A stretch of 64,000 nucleotides of DNA. It comes from Pycnococcus provasolii. Taxonomy: Eukaryota; Chlorophyta; Pseudoscourfieldiophyceae; Pseudoscourfieldiales. Under the pieces are notes generated by a model. That model saw nothing but the letters and a program-made list of their open reading frames with translations. It made no database searches and was not told the origin of the DNA. The stretch spans positions 186,001 through 250,000 of the forward strand of contig CP150578.1 in assembly GCA_049487715.1 (NCBI GenBank). The letters are read 5' to 3'. This document shows positions 37,979 to 47,285 of this stretch, one piece after another (within the stretch, counting starts at the first letter, position 1; every line of letters begins with the position of its first letter). The position numbers and the translations under genes were made by a program.

Positions 37979-38926
37979 TTACTCCATCGGTCTTATCTTG
38001 TAGTCTTTTCTTGTGAACCCGTCAGGCAAACCCTCCTGCTCCATGCGCGCCTCGTTCTTCAGCCGCCTCGCCTCGTCGTCCCTGAGCTTGTCCTCCATAG
38101 CATCCCGCATGCCCACCATGATGCGGCGAGCAACCTCCTCAGGACTCGCGCCCTTGCTGTCGTCCTTGCCCTTTCCCGCCGCTATGCTCACCTTCACGTC
38201 CGCGAGCTCGTAGCGGGAACGACGCGTCGCAAGCAAGTCCGCGAGACGCTTCGCCTCGTCTGCCACCTCCGGGTCGTCGGTTTTCAGCATAGGGCGTGCG
38301 GCTGAGCCTCCGTCGGCGAGCGCACGCGCGGCGAGCAGAGGCGCGTCACCCTCCAAGTAAACGCTCACGCCAACTCGCATATTCGCCCAGTTGGTGTCAC
38401 GCACCGCGGCACCTCCCCCCGTGGCGACAACACATCTCACGTACGACGAGATTTCGCGCAGGCACGCCGTCTCTAGTTCGCGGAACGCCTCCTCGCCTTC
38501 ATCGGCGAAGACTTCAGGTATGCTCTTCCCCGCGACTTGCTCGACGGTATCATCGGCGTCAACGAACGTGTAGTTGAGCGCTTCAGCGAGTACGCGTCCC
38601 ACGGTCGACTTTCCCGATCCCATCATACCAACAAGGAAGATGGACGAATTTTCCAACTTTGGTGACAGTTCGTCCCCAAGTTCTTTCAAAATCGACGCTT
38701 TCAACTCCTCCGAACCACCTGACCCTTTCTTCAAAGAAGCCTTATCCGAAGAAGAAGAAGAAGAGGACGACGCACCCCCAAACCCCTTTGCAGCAGATAC
38801 ACGGGGAGTTAGAGTGGCACGGTGACGCGTAGCATATCCATTACGACGAGCATTAAGGTTAAAATGTGACGCAGAATAAGAATGCGTCGTCTTCATTTGG
38901 AAGGACGCCATACCTCCTCCGGGCAT
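37979..38926 (-). CDS. Shikimate kinase, plastid
   Basis: 315 residues from the ATG at 38926. It phosphorylates shikimate at the 3-hydroxyl in the plastid pathway to aromatic amino acids. The N-terminal 60 residues (SASHFNLNARRNGYATRHRA) are a transit peptide. The P-loop GMMGSGKST is at 100-108, followed by FVDADDTVE, the shikimate-binding FRELE and ATGGGAA. A C-terminal extension of about 40 charged residues goes beyond the bacterial length. It is divergent from the formyltransferase gene, with 223 bp between the starts. Confidence 0.93.
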   Translation of the reverse strand: MPGGGMASFQMKTTHSYSASHFNLNARRNGYATRHRATLTPRVSAAKGFGGASSSSSSSSDKASLKKGSGGSEELKASILKELGDELSPKLENSSIFLVGMMGSGKSTVGRVLAEALNYTFVDADDTVEQVAGKSIPEVFADEGEEAFRELETACLREISSYVRCVVATGGGAAVRDTNWANMRVGVSVYLEGDAPLLAARALADGGSAARPMLKTDDPEVADEAKRLADLLATRRSRYELADVKVSIAAGKGKDDSKGASPEEVARRIMVGMRDAMEDKLRDDEARRLKNEARMEQEGLPDGFTRKDYKIRPME

Positions 38927-38994
38927 GGTTGTTGTGGATAAACTCCCGGGGGAAGGGGGCGGCGCGTGATCGAGGAAGCTTTTTTTTCTCCCCC

Positions 38995-39060
38995 ATAAAC
39001 CCGTTTAGGGGTTTAGGCTGTTTGGATTAGGGGTTTGCATTCTCCCCTTAGGGTTTAGGC
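38995..39060. repeat. Degenerate TTTAGGG-type repeats in a divergent promoter
   Basis: TAGGGGTTTAGG, TTAGGGGTTTG and CTTAGGGTTTAGG variants sit between the shikimate kinase and formyltransferase starts. They are plant-type (TTTAGGG) as well as TTAGGG-like. Confidence 0.6.
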
Positions 39061-39149
39061 GAACTCTCCAACCACTACCCGGGTAGTAGTGCCCTTTGCG
39101 AATCATTCGCATCTGCCGTCAGCGCTCTACGGTGGGTGATCATCTAGAG

Positions 39150-40568
39150 ATGTCCGCCATGCACATGACAAGTGTTCTCAAAGTCAAGTATTCTTGTCTT
39201 GGTAATATGATTCATATGGGTGGTGGTTCGTCTATAGTCAACTCAGGTCATTTCAGGCTTAAGCTCTCTGGGAGGATTAGCGTAATCTCTCGGTCCTCTG
39301 GAGTTCGGGGGCGGACTCATCATCTTTCTTCTTCAGCATCAGCGTCGTCAGCGTCGTCGTCGTCACCCTCGTCGTCGTCGTCGTCTTATCAGAGTCAGAG
39401 TCAGAGTCAGACTTCATCACAATCCGCGCGGTTTCCTAAGAGGTCTCTTGTGTTTCTGGGTACGCCCGACGTCTCTGCGAAACTCCTTTCGCGACTCTTC
39501 GAGGAATCTCGCCGTACGAACTTGTTCGAAATCAAAGCGGTCGTCACGCAACCGCCGAGAAGAAAAGGAAGGGGGAAGAAAGTTCAGCCAAGTCCCGTCG
39601 CGGCGATCGCGGAGGAACTCGGATTTCAGAACGTCGACCTGACGGACGAAAGCAATGCCGACGCCGACGAAAATAAGCCTGTAATCTTGGCAACACCCAG
39701 TGCCAAAGATGGCGCACTTCTCGCGTTTCTCGAGAAGATGCAGCCTGACATATGCGTCACCGCCGCCTACGGAAACTTCCTGCCTCAACAATTTCTAGAT
39801 ATCCCCAAGGCTGGTACGCTCAACGTTCACCCATCGCTCCTGCCGCGCTTTCGAGGTGCCGCGCCGGTGCAGCGTGCGCTGGAAACCCAAGAGAACGATA
39901 CCGGAGTCGTCGTCGCGTACACCGTACTGAAAATGGACGCGGGACCAGTTCTCGCGTCGCACACGATCGATGCATCGCCAGGTGCCGTGGACGGTGCGAC
40001 GGACGCGTGCGTCGGTGACATGCAGGCGCCTGAGCTACTCGAGTACCTGTTCGAGCGCGGCGCCGACCTTCTCGTGGAGGAGCTTAAAAACGACGATGTG
40101 TGGAGTGGAGAGGCGCGCGAAACACGAGCGACTGCACAGGACGACGCCGCTGCGTGTGCAGCGCCCATGATCGACAAGGAGGAAAGCTGGTTGGACCCCG
40201 CGAGAAATTCGGCGGAGGAGACGCACGCAAAGGTGCGTGCATTTGCCGGGTGGCCAGGTACCAAGGTGCTCATGAGCTTCGTTGGCGACGCCGACGATCC
40301 AAGCTCGGCGACGATGGATGGAGCGGTGGAGGTTAAGGTGTTGGCTACACGACTGCTCAACAGCTCGGAGGTGACTGCTCCGCCTCCGGGCGTCATGGCG
40401 TGGCAGACGTCCTGCAAGGCGTGGTACCTTGGCTGCCACGGAGGAGGTGCGGTGGAGGTGGTGACACTTCAGCTTCCTGCAAAGAAACCTGTAGATGGCA
40501 AGGCTTTCCGCAACGGCTTCCAAAATCAAAAGGCTGTGCTATTCTTTGGCGGGACTGCTGAATCTTAA
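39150..40568 (+). CDS. Methionyl-tRNA formyltransferase, organellar
   Basis: First ATG at 39150 (472 aa). A Ser-rich targeting region of about 90 residues precedes RSLVFLGTPDVSAKLLSRLF. The formyl-transferase core has AAYGNFLPQQFLDIPKAGTL, then NVHPSLLPRFRGAAPVQ, the folate-binding/catalytic signature with Asn, His and a downstream Asp. The C-terminal tRNA-binding domain is present. It formylates initiator Met-tRNA for mitochondrial and/or plastid translation, consistent with EF-Tu elsewhere in the window. TGTAA begins two bases after the stop. It converges on the phosphatase gene, 103 bp away. Confidence 0.92.
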   Translation: MSAMHMTSVLKVKYSCLGNMIHMGGGSSIVNSGHFRLKLSGRISVISRSSGVRGRTHHLSSSASASSASSSSPSSSSSSYQSQSQSQTSSQSARFPKRSLVFLGTPDVSAKLLSRLFEESRRTNLFEIKAVVTQPPRRKGRGKKVQPSPVAAIAEELGFQNVDLTDESNADADENKPVILATPSAKDGALLAFLEKMQPDICVTAAYGNFLPQQFLDIPKAGTLNVHPSLLPRFRGAAPVQRALETQENDTGVVVAYTVLKMDAGPVLASHTIDASPGAVDGATDACVGDMQAPELLEYLFERGADLLVEELKNDDVWSGEARETRATAQDDAAACAAPMIDKEESWLDPARNSAEETHAKVRAFAGWPGTKVLMSFVGDADDPSSATMDGAVEVKVLATRLLNSSEVTAPPPGVMAWQTSCKAWYLGCHGGGAVEVVTLQLPAKKPVDGKAFRNGFQNQKAVLFFGGTAES

Positions 40569-40569
40569 T

Positions 40570-40574
40570 TGTAA
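40570..40574 (+). terminator. Poly(A) signal candidate TGTAA
   Basis: TGTAA directly after the formyltransferase stop codon, in a 103-bp convergent gap. Confidence 0.45.
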
Positions 40575-40671
40575 CTGTATTTGGATTACTTTTCTTATTC
40601 GATGTGAATGGTGTGAATGGACGACGGCCGTTGGACGAAGTAAACCCAGTTGCATTACTAAATGAACCATC

Positions 40672-42490
40672 CTAGCCCAAAACACGCGCGTAGTACGATG
40701 CCGTGGTCGCGGGGACGGGAGAGGCAGTCGAAGACCTCTTGGAAGGTCTCACGCCAAACCTGCCACGAGGAACACGTTCTCCCCACACCCCATTTCGTTT
40801 CATCTCCACTTCTTGTAGGTTTTGAGGAGCGAGCGAGAGTGTGCGCACTTCGCTACTATCGCCGTCGCATGAGGCACCGCTGCCCTTGACAATTTGGAAT
40901 TCGTCACCATCGCCTTCGTTGCTCAGAAAGCGCACATTCATGCGCTGAGGCGATTCCGCGCGAAGAATCACACTTCCCGACTCGAAGAGCCCAACGCCCA
41001 TGAGTGGGTGATTGAACTGTCCAGGATTTTTCTTCGACGCGCTGCCCGTCACGACGTACGCTGTTCCGCTCGTGACGTCGAGGCAATCACCATCGGCAGA
41101 ATCTTGAACACGCTCATTATTGAACAGCGCACTTGTCGTGCGCTCGTACGCGTGCGAGTGTCCAGAAAGCACGATGTCGACGCCGTGCTTGTCGAACACG
41201 GGCACGAGACGTTGGCGTAGAATGCTGTACTTGTGATCGGAATCTCGCGTGGTATCGTGGTGGCCTTTCGAGAAAAGTGGGTGGTGCATGTAAACGACAA
41301 TCCAGTCTGCGGTTGTCCTCTCGAGATCGTCGACAAGCCACTTCTGGAACTTCGCGAAGTTCGGGTCGCCGTTCGGTAGAATTGCCGTGTGCTGTGAGTC
41401 GATCGAGATCACGTGCACGCCGCGACCAATGTCGAATGAGTGGTAGAGTTGCGATCCTCCACCACCATTGCTCTTCGATGATGCTGCTGCCGCCGCTGCT
41501 CCGCCACCACGAAGAAGAAATTGCTGGATGTCATTCGACGGAGCTTGAGGTGGCTTTAAGGATCCTGACGACGTCCGTCCGAAACGATCAAAGTGTGCGC
41601 CACGCTCCATGCCGAGCCGATTTGCAATCGCTTCGTGGTTGCCGACGGTAGCACTGACGGGAGCGAGCGCGAGCGCGGCGCCGAACATTCGAAAGAATTT
41701 GGCGTCGTACTCTGGCGCAGACCCGATCTGGTACCTATATATCATTTACAGACAGTGGTGTGTGTTACCTTAGGTTGTTAGTGATCGTTCTTTTTGTCTG
41801 CCGACATGATGGATGGATGGTTGGTTAGAGGTAGACTTACGCGTTGTCGCCAAGAGCGAGCGTGGCATGCCACGGTATGAGCTGCTGGTCTTTCAGAAAG
41901 CGGTCAACCGTTTCCTTCGCCGTAGGCGATCCCTCTCCGCTGTCTCCAATCGCCCACAACGTAATTGGATACGAAGAAGAGGCTGATGTTGAGGGGTAGG
42001 TTCGGAACGCGAACGGGAAGGCTGCCGCTCCTCCTCCACCATTGTTGGGTAGCACCACCTGGTACTCGTAGATGGTGTTGGGCTGCAAAGAAGAAAGCGT
42101 GAAAGCGTATTCTCCGCTCGTTGTTGGTTTCGCCGTTGCCTTATTGACAGGAGATTCGTTTGTTGTTGTTGTTGTTGTTGATGTCGCGGAACGCTTCCGG
42201 TACTTGATGTGAACACCATCACCTGCTGCTGCAGGTGATGCTGATGGCGGCATCCCGAAGGAAACTCCAACTCCAAAACCTCCTCCAGTAGCCGTCGTCG
42301 CAATCCTGACGGTGGCCTCGTTGGAAGAGACGGAGTCGAGGTACGGGCCACGCGTTACTAAAACAGGCGACGCAGCAGAGGCCACTGTTATCATCCCAAC
42401 CGCTGCCATCACCAAAAACACAAGTACCACAATCCTCTTCATCAGTCCCACAGCCTGAGAAATCATCATCGTGGATACTACTACCGCCAT
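40672..42490 (-). CDS. Purple acid phosphatase, secreted
   Basis: Exons 42490-41841 and 41734-40672 give 570 residues. A signal peptide (KRIVVLVFLVMAAVGMITVASA) is followed by an N-terminal fibronectin-III-like domain (TRGPYLDSV, NTIYEYQV). All five metal-binding blocks are visible: GDSG, GDNAY (split by the intron), GNHE, MHHPLF and GHSHAYER. Such Fe-Fe or Fe-Zn/Mn enzymes release phosphate from organic esters outside the cell or in vacuoles. Gly/Ala-rich inserts lengthen the core. Other small frames across the intron are not coding. Confidence 0.92.
41735..41840 (-). other. Spliceosomal intron, purple acid phosphatase gene
   Basis: 106 nt, GTAAGT donor, TATAG acceptor, branch-like CACTAAC. 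It interrupts the metal-binding GDNAY motif between Ala codon positions 2 and 3. Confidence 0.92.
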
Positions 42491-42885
42491 TGATTGTACA
42501 CAACAAACTGATCAAGACAAACGAATGACGAACCAAATGAAATGACACAACAAAACACACGAATAAGTTTCACAGCTTCTTCTTTTGGTAAAGTTTCACA
42601 TAGCAAAAGCAGTTACACACATCACACATCAGACGGCGGGAGTGGCAATTGCGACAGATTTGTGACGTCTCGGCGTCCTCGAAACTCCCCGGGACAAATT
42701 CACGGGGGGGGAATTTGGGGATCCCGGTTCGGCATTTCACCCATTGTTGTTCAAGTCGGAGTCCGTCTGTGTCACGCACCGCGTCGACGACGACTCGCTT
42801 GAACTCAGGCAACTGAGCTCGTAGTAGTAGGTGCGCGAAGAAGAGCTCGCGCCGTGCGGCGTCACGAGAGTGCCGTGATGATACG

Positions 42886-43189
42886 CAAGGCACCGCGTAT
42901 CTGCTAAGAACAAGCTGAATGCGGAGTTGTGCGACTTCTATGGCCTGGTGGTGCATCGCAAGATGAAGTGGAGACACTTCGTCTATACGCAGCGAAGCGA
43001 GGATACGTTTATCGGGCGAATGAGACACCTGTATGGCGATGATGCGCTCGTGGCTTATGGCAACTGGAGTCGCACGACGCAGATGCGCCACTTTGTACCG
43101 ACCAAGGGTGTTGGGATGCGACGCCTCATCTCGCGACACTTCGAGACCGTCTCGATCAACGAGTTTCGAACGTCAAATCTAGGGGTGTG
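42886..43189 (+). pseudogene. TnpB/Fanzor-like C-terminal fragment (tentative)
   Basis: The open stretch reads HRKMKWRHFVYTQRSE, then ALVAYGNWSRTTQMRHFVPT and KGVGMRRLISRHFETVSINEF followed by RTSNL before a stop. This resembles, from memory of the family, the RuvC-II to zinc-ribbon approach of eukaryotic Fanzor/TnpB proteins. Those have W..f...QRSE, G(D/N)WS and (D/N)E(F/Y)RTS immediately before the Cys pairs. The zinc ribbon and the last RuvC Asp are missing, so the protein would be inactive. The upstream part is also absent. Confidence 0.4.
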
Positions 43190-43330
43190 AGCACGTCGTA
43201 TCTAGGTTACTTTGCGTCTGCAATCGAGGCAGCGCAAGCCTACGACACAAAAGTTCGCGAGAACATCCAAGCGACCAATTACACGCGGCACGGTCACAAA
43301 ATCAACGCTCTTAGGCGCTTGAATTTTACC
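43187..43330 (+). pseudogene. AP2-domain C-terminal half
   Basis: YLGYFASAIEAAQAYDTKVR followed by an NALRRLNF-type end matches the second half of an AP2/ERF domain (LG.F....EAA.AYD...NF). The frame opens at GTG and has no first half in frame upstream. Overlaps the end of the TnpB-like fragment by a few bases. Confidence 0.6.
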
Positions 43331-43466
43331 ACATTGGATCACACATCGCAATCGATCGAGCTCAAGACTAGGTACTGAATATCGATCCATCACTCGCTTG
43401 TAGATTGTAATGATTTCCAAAGCATTTTGCACAGTGTTTCCATTGATACATGAATTTCAAGAAGCT

Positions 43467-43574
43467 CGTGATGCCACGGAAAGTTACAAGGGCGTGTCGT
43501 TCAATAAGGGAAATACAAAAAATGGCATTCCATGGGTCGCCAGGATTTACATTGGACCAGAATGGCGGGGATAA
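43467..43574 (+). pseudogene. AP2-domain N-terminal half
   Basis: SYKGVSFNKGNTKNGIPWVA followed by RIYIGPEWRG and a stop matches the first half of an AP2 domain (Y.GV......WVARI...). It lies downstream of, and in a different frame from, the C-terminal half, so the two cannot form one domain as they stand. Confidence 0.55.
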
Positions 43575-44010
43575 TCGGATGCGATCATGCAAAACAACAA
43601 AATCAATCTGCCTGACGTGGCCGAAAGCCCGAAAGAGTACGCCGACAAGTCTCGCGTGCCGCCGTGGGCGTCCGGGCGGGGGGGAAACAATTTGGCAGCA
43701 AGTCGAAAATGGTTTGAAAGAGCAGGGCGAGCAACTTCGAGAAGCTGCGCAGAGACGCATCGCGGCGAACTTGGCAGCCCATGCCTTCAACGTTTTGGCA
43801 TCCGCGTCACAGTAAAAGTGCCCTCCAGCTTACCAGCTATATAGAATTAGGTTTCCCCAGCTATATAGAATTCCCCTCCCCCCTCCATTTTGTATTGTCT
43901 GAAGCGCGTCAGCTATGTGTCATGATGCGACTGGCATATAAGCCAAATGGAGTGACCGAAAAAATCCTTGTTTTACTTACTCTCCAAAAGTTTAGATATT
44001 ACCTTAAGTA

Positions 44011-45576
44011 TTAGTTTGCCGTCAGCTTACCGTTGCTTAAGAACGTTTCAAACATGTGCAGACTCCTCAAAGGTTGCACGTAGGGAGCCATGTGCCCGCT
44101 GTTGCGAACCGTCGCGAACGTAAAGTCCTTCTCGTAGCTCACCACATATCCGCCCACCTGCTCCGTCTCAGGCTCCACCCAGCTCTGCCATTCCGCAACC
44201 TCGCGCAAACCCATCTGCGCGACCCAGAGCCTCGTGCCAGTCACGGGAACGATCGCGTCGACATCGCCGCTATACACGAGAACACGAATACCATTCGCGA
44301 CGAGGTTTTGGTACTCCGGAAGACGCGACGTCAGCAAATCCTTGCGCGAGTACTCGACAATCGAAGAACAGTCGCTCCATGGATACGGAAGACCCGTGCG
44401 GTTCGCGTGCAATGCAGCTTGAACGTCCGGACGATTCAGGTACGCGGCAACGCCATCGTCGATGCATGGATCGTAGCCAGGTTGATTTCTCTGGCCAGCA
44501 TCCCGACGTGCTGCGCGTGTCGTCTCAGTGTGCTGTCGATTGAGCTTGCGTGCCACAGCACGCATGAACGGCGAGTCTGGCGCCGCGGCATTCGCTAGCG
44601 CCGACACGCGCTTCGCCGCTTGGTGATTGACGCACACGGGCGCGTAGATCTCGTAAATGTTGATGTTTCCCATCTCATTCATCGCGGCGTCGACGGCATT
44701 GTCGCATTCGCCTTCGTCGCGGAGCAGTGGCCCGACGTCGAAGAAGTTGCAAGTCTCATTTATCTTGTCGAACGTAGGTTTGGAGATGATCGCGTGAGTT
44801 ACCCAGAAGTATGCTGCACCGTAATTATCGAGTTGTGGCACGACCCACGCGTTGCCAACTGCGATTCCCTGGAGATTAATGTGCAAGTCGTGCGGGTACT
44901 TGGCGTTGCCGTTCACGATTGCCGTGGCGATGGAGGGGACGTAGTGACCTCCGTAGCTTTCGCCTGCGATGAAGAATGCATTCTTCGCGAGCTCGGGGTG
45001 CTGCTGTTCGAAGAAGCGTAGGAGGAACGTCCTGACGTCGTCCGCGCTTCGTTCGTCGCCCACTTTGAGGTCTGAGGTTGTGTTTGTGTACGAAAATCCC
45101 ACACCAGCTGGTTGCTCGAGATAGAGCATGTTGGATACCCGGTTCCACGCGTATTCGTTTTTGACGAGCTTGGTTCCGAGAGGTGCGTTGGCGTCAGGAT
45201 AAAACGGCCCCATTTCGCTCATGAATCCGCCTCCCACCGACGAGCATCCTGGACCACCGTTCAGCCACATTGTGACGGGTGCTGTTGTGTAGTCGTCGAC
45301 GTCAGCGGTAACGAACGTGTAGAAAAGAGCGCGTCCGTTTCCTTCGTTCACCGTTAAGGTTCCCGCGAAGATCTTAGAAGCACCTAGACTTCGAAGGTCA
45401 AAACCGGGTAAGGAGGTCAAGGGAGCGTTTGACGACGAGGAACCAAGACGATTCTCCAGGGGATGAACCAAGTTGGTACTACTACTACTGCTGATGCGTG
45501 CAGCACCCACGAGAGGAACAAAAACAAAAAAAGACAAGGCTACTACGGGTAGAAAGAATGTGAATGTGAATAACAT
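44011..45576 (-). CDS. Serine carboxypeptidase (S10)
   Basis: The ATG at 45576 (521 aa) places a signal peptide first (MLFTFTFFLPVVALSFFVFV). Upstream ATGs at 45681 and 45903 are open but add an improbable leader. MWLNGGPGCSSVGG, nucleophile Ser in GESYGGHYVP, Asp in YSGDVDAIVP and His in RNSGHMAPYVQP give the S10 triad and oxyanion site. It is a secreted or vacuolar protease removing C-terminal residues, or an acyltransferase-like relative. Several N-glycosylation sites (NTT, NET, NRT) are seen. Divergent from the lipid-kinase-like gene. Confidence 0.93.
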   Translation of the reverse strand: MLFTFTFFLPVVALSFFVFVPLVGAARISSSSSTNLVHPLENRLGSSSSNAPLTSLPGFDLRSLGASKIFAGTLTVNEGNGRALFYTFVTADVDDYTTAPVTMWLNGGPGCSSVGGGFMSEMGPFYPDANAPLGTKLVKNEYAWNRVSNMLYLEQPAGVGFSYTNTTSDLKVGDERSADDVRTFLLRFFEQQHPELAKNAFFIAGESYGGHYVPSIATAIVNGNAKYPHDLHINLQGIAVGNAWVVPQLDNYGAAYFWVTHAIISKPTFDKINETCNFFDVGPLLRDEGECDNAVDAAMNEMGNINIYEIYAPVCVNHQAAKRVSALANAAAPDSPFMRAVARKLNRQHTETTRAARRDAGQRNQPGYDPCIDDGVAAYLNRPDVQAALHANRTGLPYPWSDCSSIVEYSRKDLLTSRLPEYQNLVANGIRVLVYSGDVDAIVPVTGTRLWVAQMGLREVAEWQSWVEPETEQVGGYVVSYEKDFTFATVRNSGHMAPYVQPLRSLHMFETFLSNGKLTAN

Positions 45577-46232
45577 AAGAGAGTTAGCGCGCTTGACGTG
45601 TCGTCCTGGTACGTGATTACGAGTAGTAGGTACAGGGATAGATACATCTTGAACATGGCATCCATGCTTCAGCCACGTCATGGAGCCTTGACAATCAATC
45701 CGAAAAGAAAAGCAAAGCGGAATGGCGGACGTTACACGGAGGACAGGTCCACCCCAGGGGTTCAAGAACTCTCGAGCTCCCCCAAACCCAAAACCCGAAC
45801 ACGGAACCCAAACCAGAACCCCTAAACCAGAACCCCTAAACCAGAACCAGATGCTCGCCCAAGACAAGAGCGTGACTCGGAGGCCGGAGCGTTGTATCCC
45901 CAAGAGCGTATCCCCAATTAAAAATAATAGCCCTGTGGAACCGTCGGGACCCCTGATAAAAAGATAACCCTAACCCTAAAAAGATATGTAACCCTAGGGT
46001 AACCAAATCACAGGATTTCCGATTTCGATTTGCTTTGGCGCGTAACCCGAGGGAGGCACGCGTTCGCCTCTGGAACCACCGGGTTTTTGTCCTGAACCTT
46101 CGCCTCCTATGAGAGGGTGGGACCCCCCTTAGTCTATTTGTCCCCCTGGGTAGGTGGGGCTCTCCTTTTTTTCCTTAGGGTAGGAAGTAGGTGGCACGCG
46201 GCCCTTCGAAGCTCTTCATTCCTATTTCCCCC
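45577..46232. other. Divergent promoter region with telomere-like repeats
   Basis: Holds tandem ACCAGAACCCCTAA-type units at about 45812-45850 and a CCCTAA array at 45965-45979. Also G/C runs. No coding sequence is supported. Confidence 0.55.
45965..45979. repeat. Interstitial telomere-type repeat (CCCTAA)
   Basis: TAACCC units between the divergent starts of the carboxypeptidase and lipid-kinase-like genes. Confidence 0.75.
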
Positions 46233-47180
46233 ATGGCGCTCAGCTCACTCCAGGGCAGCCCAGTAGGTATGGTGACGCGTCGTGCTGCTCTCTCTGGCAA
46301 AGCACCTGCGCCTGCGCCTCTTTCTTCCTCTGGTAATGGGGGTGGCCCTGGTGCACCTTCCTCCATTAAGTCGCCTGACAGTCGTAACTCGGGTGCTGTT
46401 GCCGGTAATGGTAAATCGTCTTTGCCTGCTGTGCGATCCGCTGGCGACCTCGCGGGAAATACGCACACATCCTCGAAACGACCTGAGAACTTGTCGAGAA
46501 GTGTCTTCCACGCGACGTGGGGATGCATCGTCGTCTCCGTGTGCCTCACATTTCACAACGCTGCACACCTATTCGCGTGGGGGGCTGCGGCACTCACGCT
46601 CGCACTCGCGTTCGAGATGCTCAAAATCGTCTCGCCCAAGACGAAAGACGTCGTCATGACACTCTTCAAACCTGTCGCGCACGAATGGGAGTCGAAACGA
46701 TTCACCAGCGCGACGTGGTTTGCGGCAGGCTTGCTGTGCATGTCAGTCAGCAGGAGCCACCTCGTTTGCACCGTCGGAGCAGCAGTGTGCGCCGTGGGGG
46801 ACCCCGCCGCAGGATTCTTCGGAAGGAGGTTTGGTAAAACGCGCCTGCGTGCTGGACGGAGTGTCGAAGGAAGCCTCGCATTCGTTATCTTTGGTGGCAT
46901 GCTCGCGTTCGTCGCGCTCACAGTTGCGTCGAGAGGAGGTCTCGAACAACCGCAGTACTTTCGAACGCTAACTGGGTGGCTGGAGCAGCCCAGAAGCAAC
47001 GAAAACACAGACATGGCTAAGCTCGCGCTGCTCGAGCGCGCCGTCGCCTCTCTCGTCGGCGGCATATGCGGTGCGTTGGCGGAGATCGTGAGTACGTCGA
47101 TAGACGACAACCTCGCGGTTGGACCAGCCGCGGGATATGGCGCGGCTGCCGCCGTCGCCGTCCTTCGCCGGATGTTGTAA
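46233..47180 (+). CDS. CTP-dependent lipid (DGK1/dolichol/phytol) kinase family protein
   Basis: ATG at 46233 (315 aa); a GTG-initiated extension is ignored. After a Pro/Ser-rich 90-residue leader come the family start SRSVFHATWGCIVVSVCLT and about six membrane segments. The signature AVCAVGDPAAGFFGRRFGKT, then RAGRSVEGSLAF, corresponds to the CTP-binding loop shared by yeast DGK1, SEC59 and plant VTE5. These phosphorylate diacylglycerol, dolichol or phytol. The substrate cannot be chosen from sequence; the spacing looks most like DGK1. Converges on the mitochondrial aminotransferase gene. Confidence 0.82.
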   Translation: MALSSLQGSPVGMVTRRAALSGKAPAPAPLSSSGNGGGPGAPSSIKSPDSRNSGAVAGNGKSSLPAVRSAGDLAGNTHTSSKRPENLSRSVFHATWGCIVVSVCLTFHNAAHLFAWGAAALTLALAFEMLKIVSPKTKDVVMTLFKPVAHEWESKRFTSATWFAAGLLCMSVSRSHLVCTVGAAVCAVGDPAAGFFGRRFGKTRLRAGRSVEGSLAFVIFGGMLAFVALTVASRGGLEQPQYFRTLTGWLEQPRSNENTDMAKLALLERAVASLVGGICGALAEIVSTSIDDNLAVGPAAGYGAAAAVAVLRRML

Positions 47181-47285
47181 ACACAATACGCAGTATGAAA
47201 AAAAAGAAACATTTCGCTTACTTTTCCATCTCAAATCGAATAAAAACCACGCCACGCCCTCTTCGTCCGTCAAGTTTTGTACCCT

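Larger units (their letters stand above)
42491..44010. other. Gene-poor segment with decayed coding fragments
   Basis: Between the phosphatase start and the carboxypeptidase stop. No intact gene is seen. It holds a TnpB/Fanzor-like fragment and two non-collinear AP2-domain halves, listed separately. Short frames at 43450-43844 are unrecognised. Confidence 0.55.
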
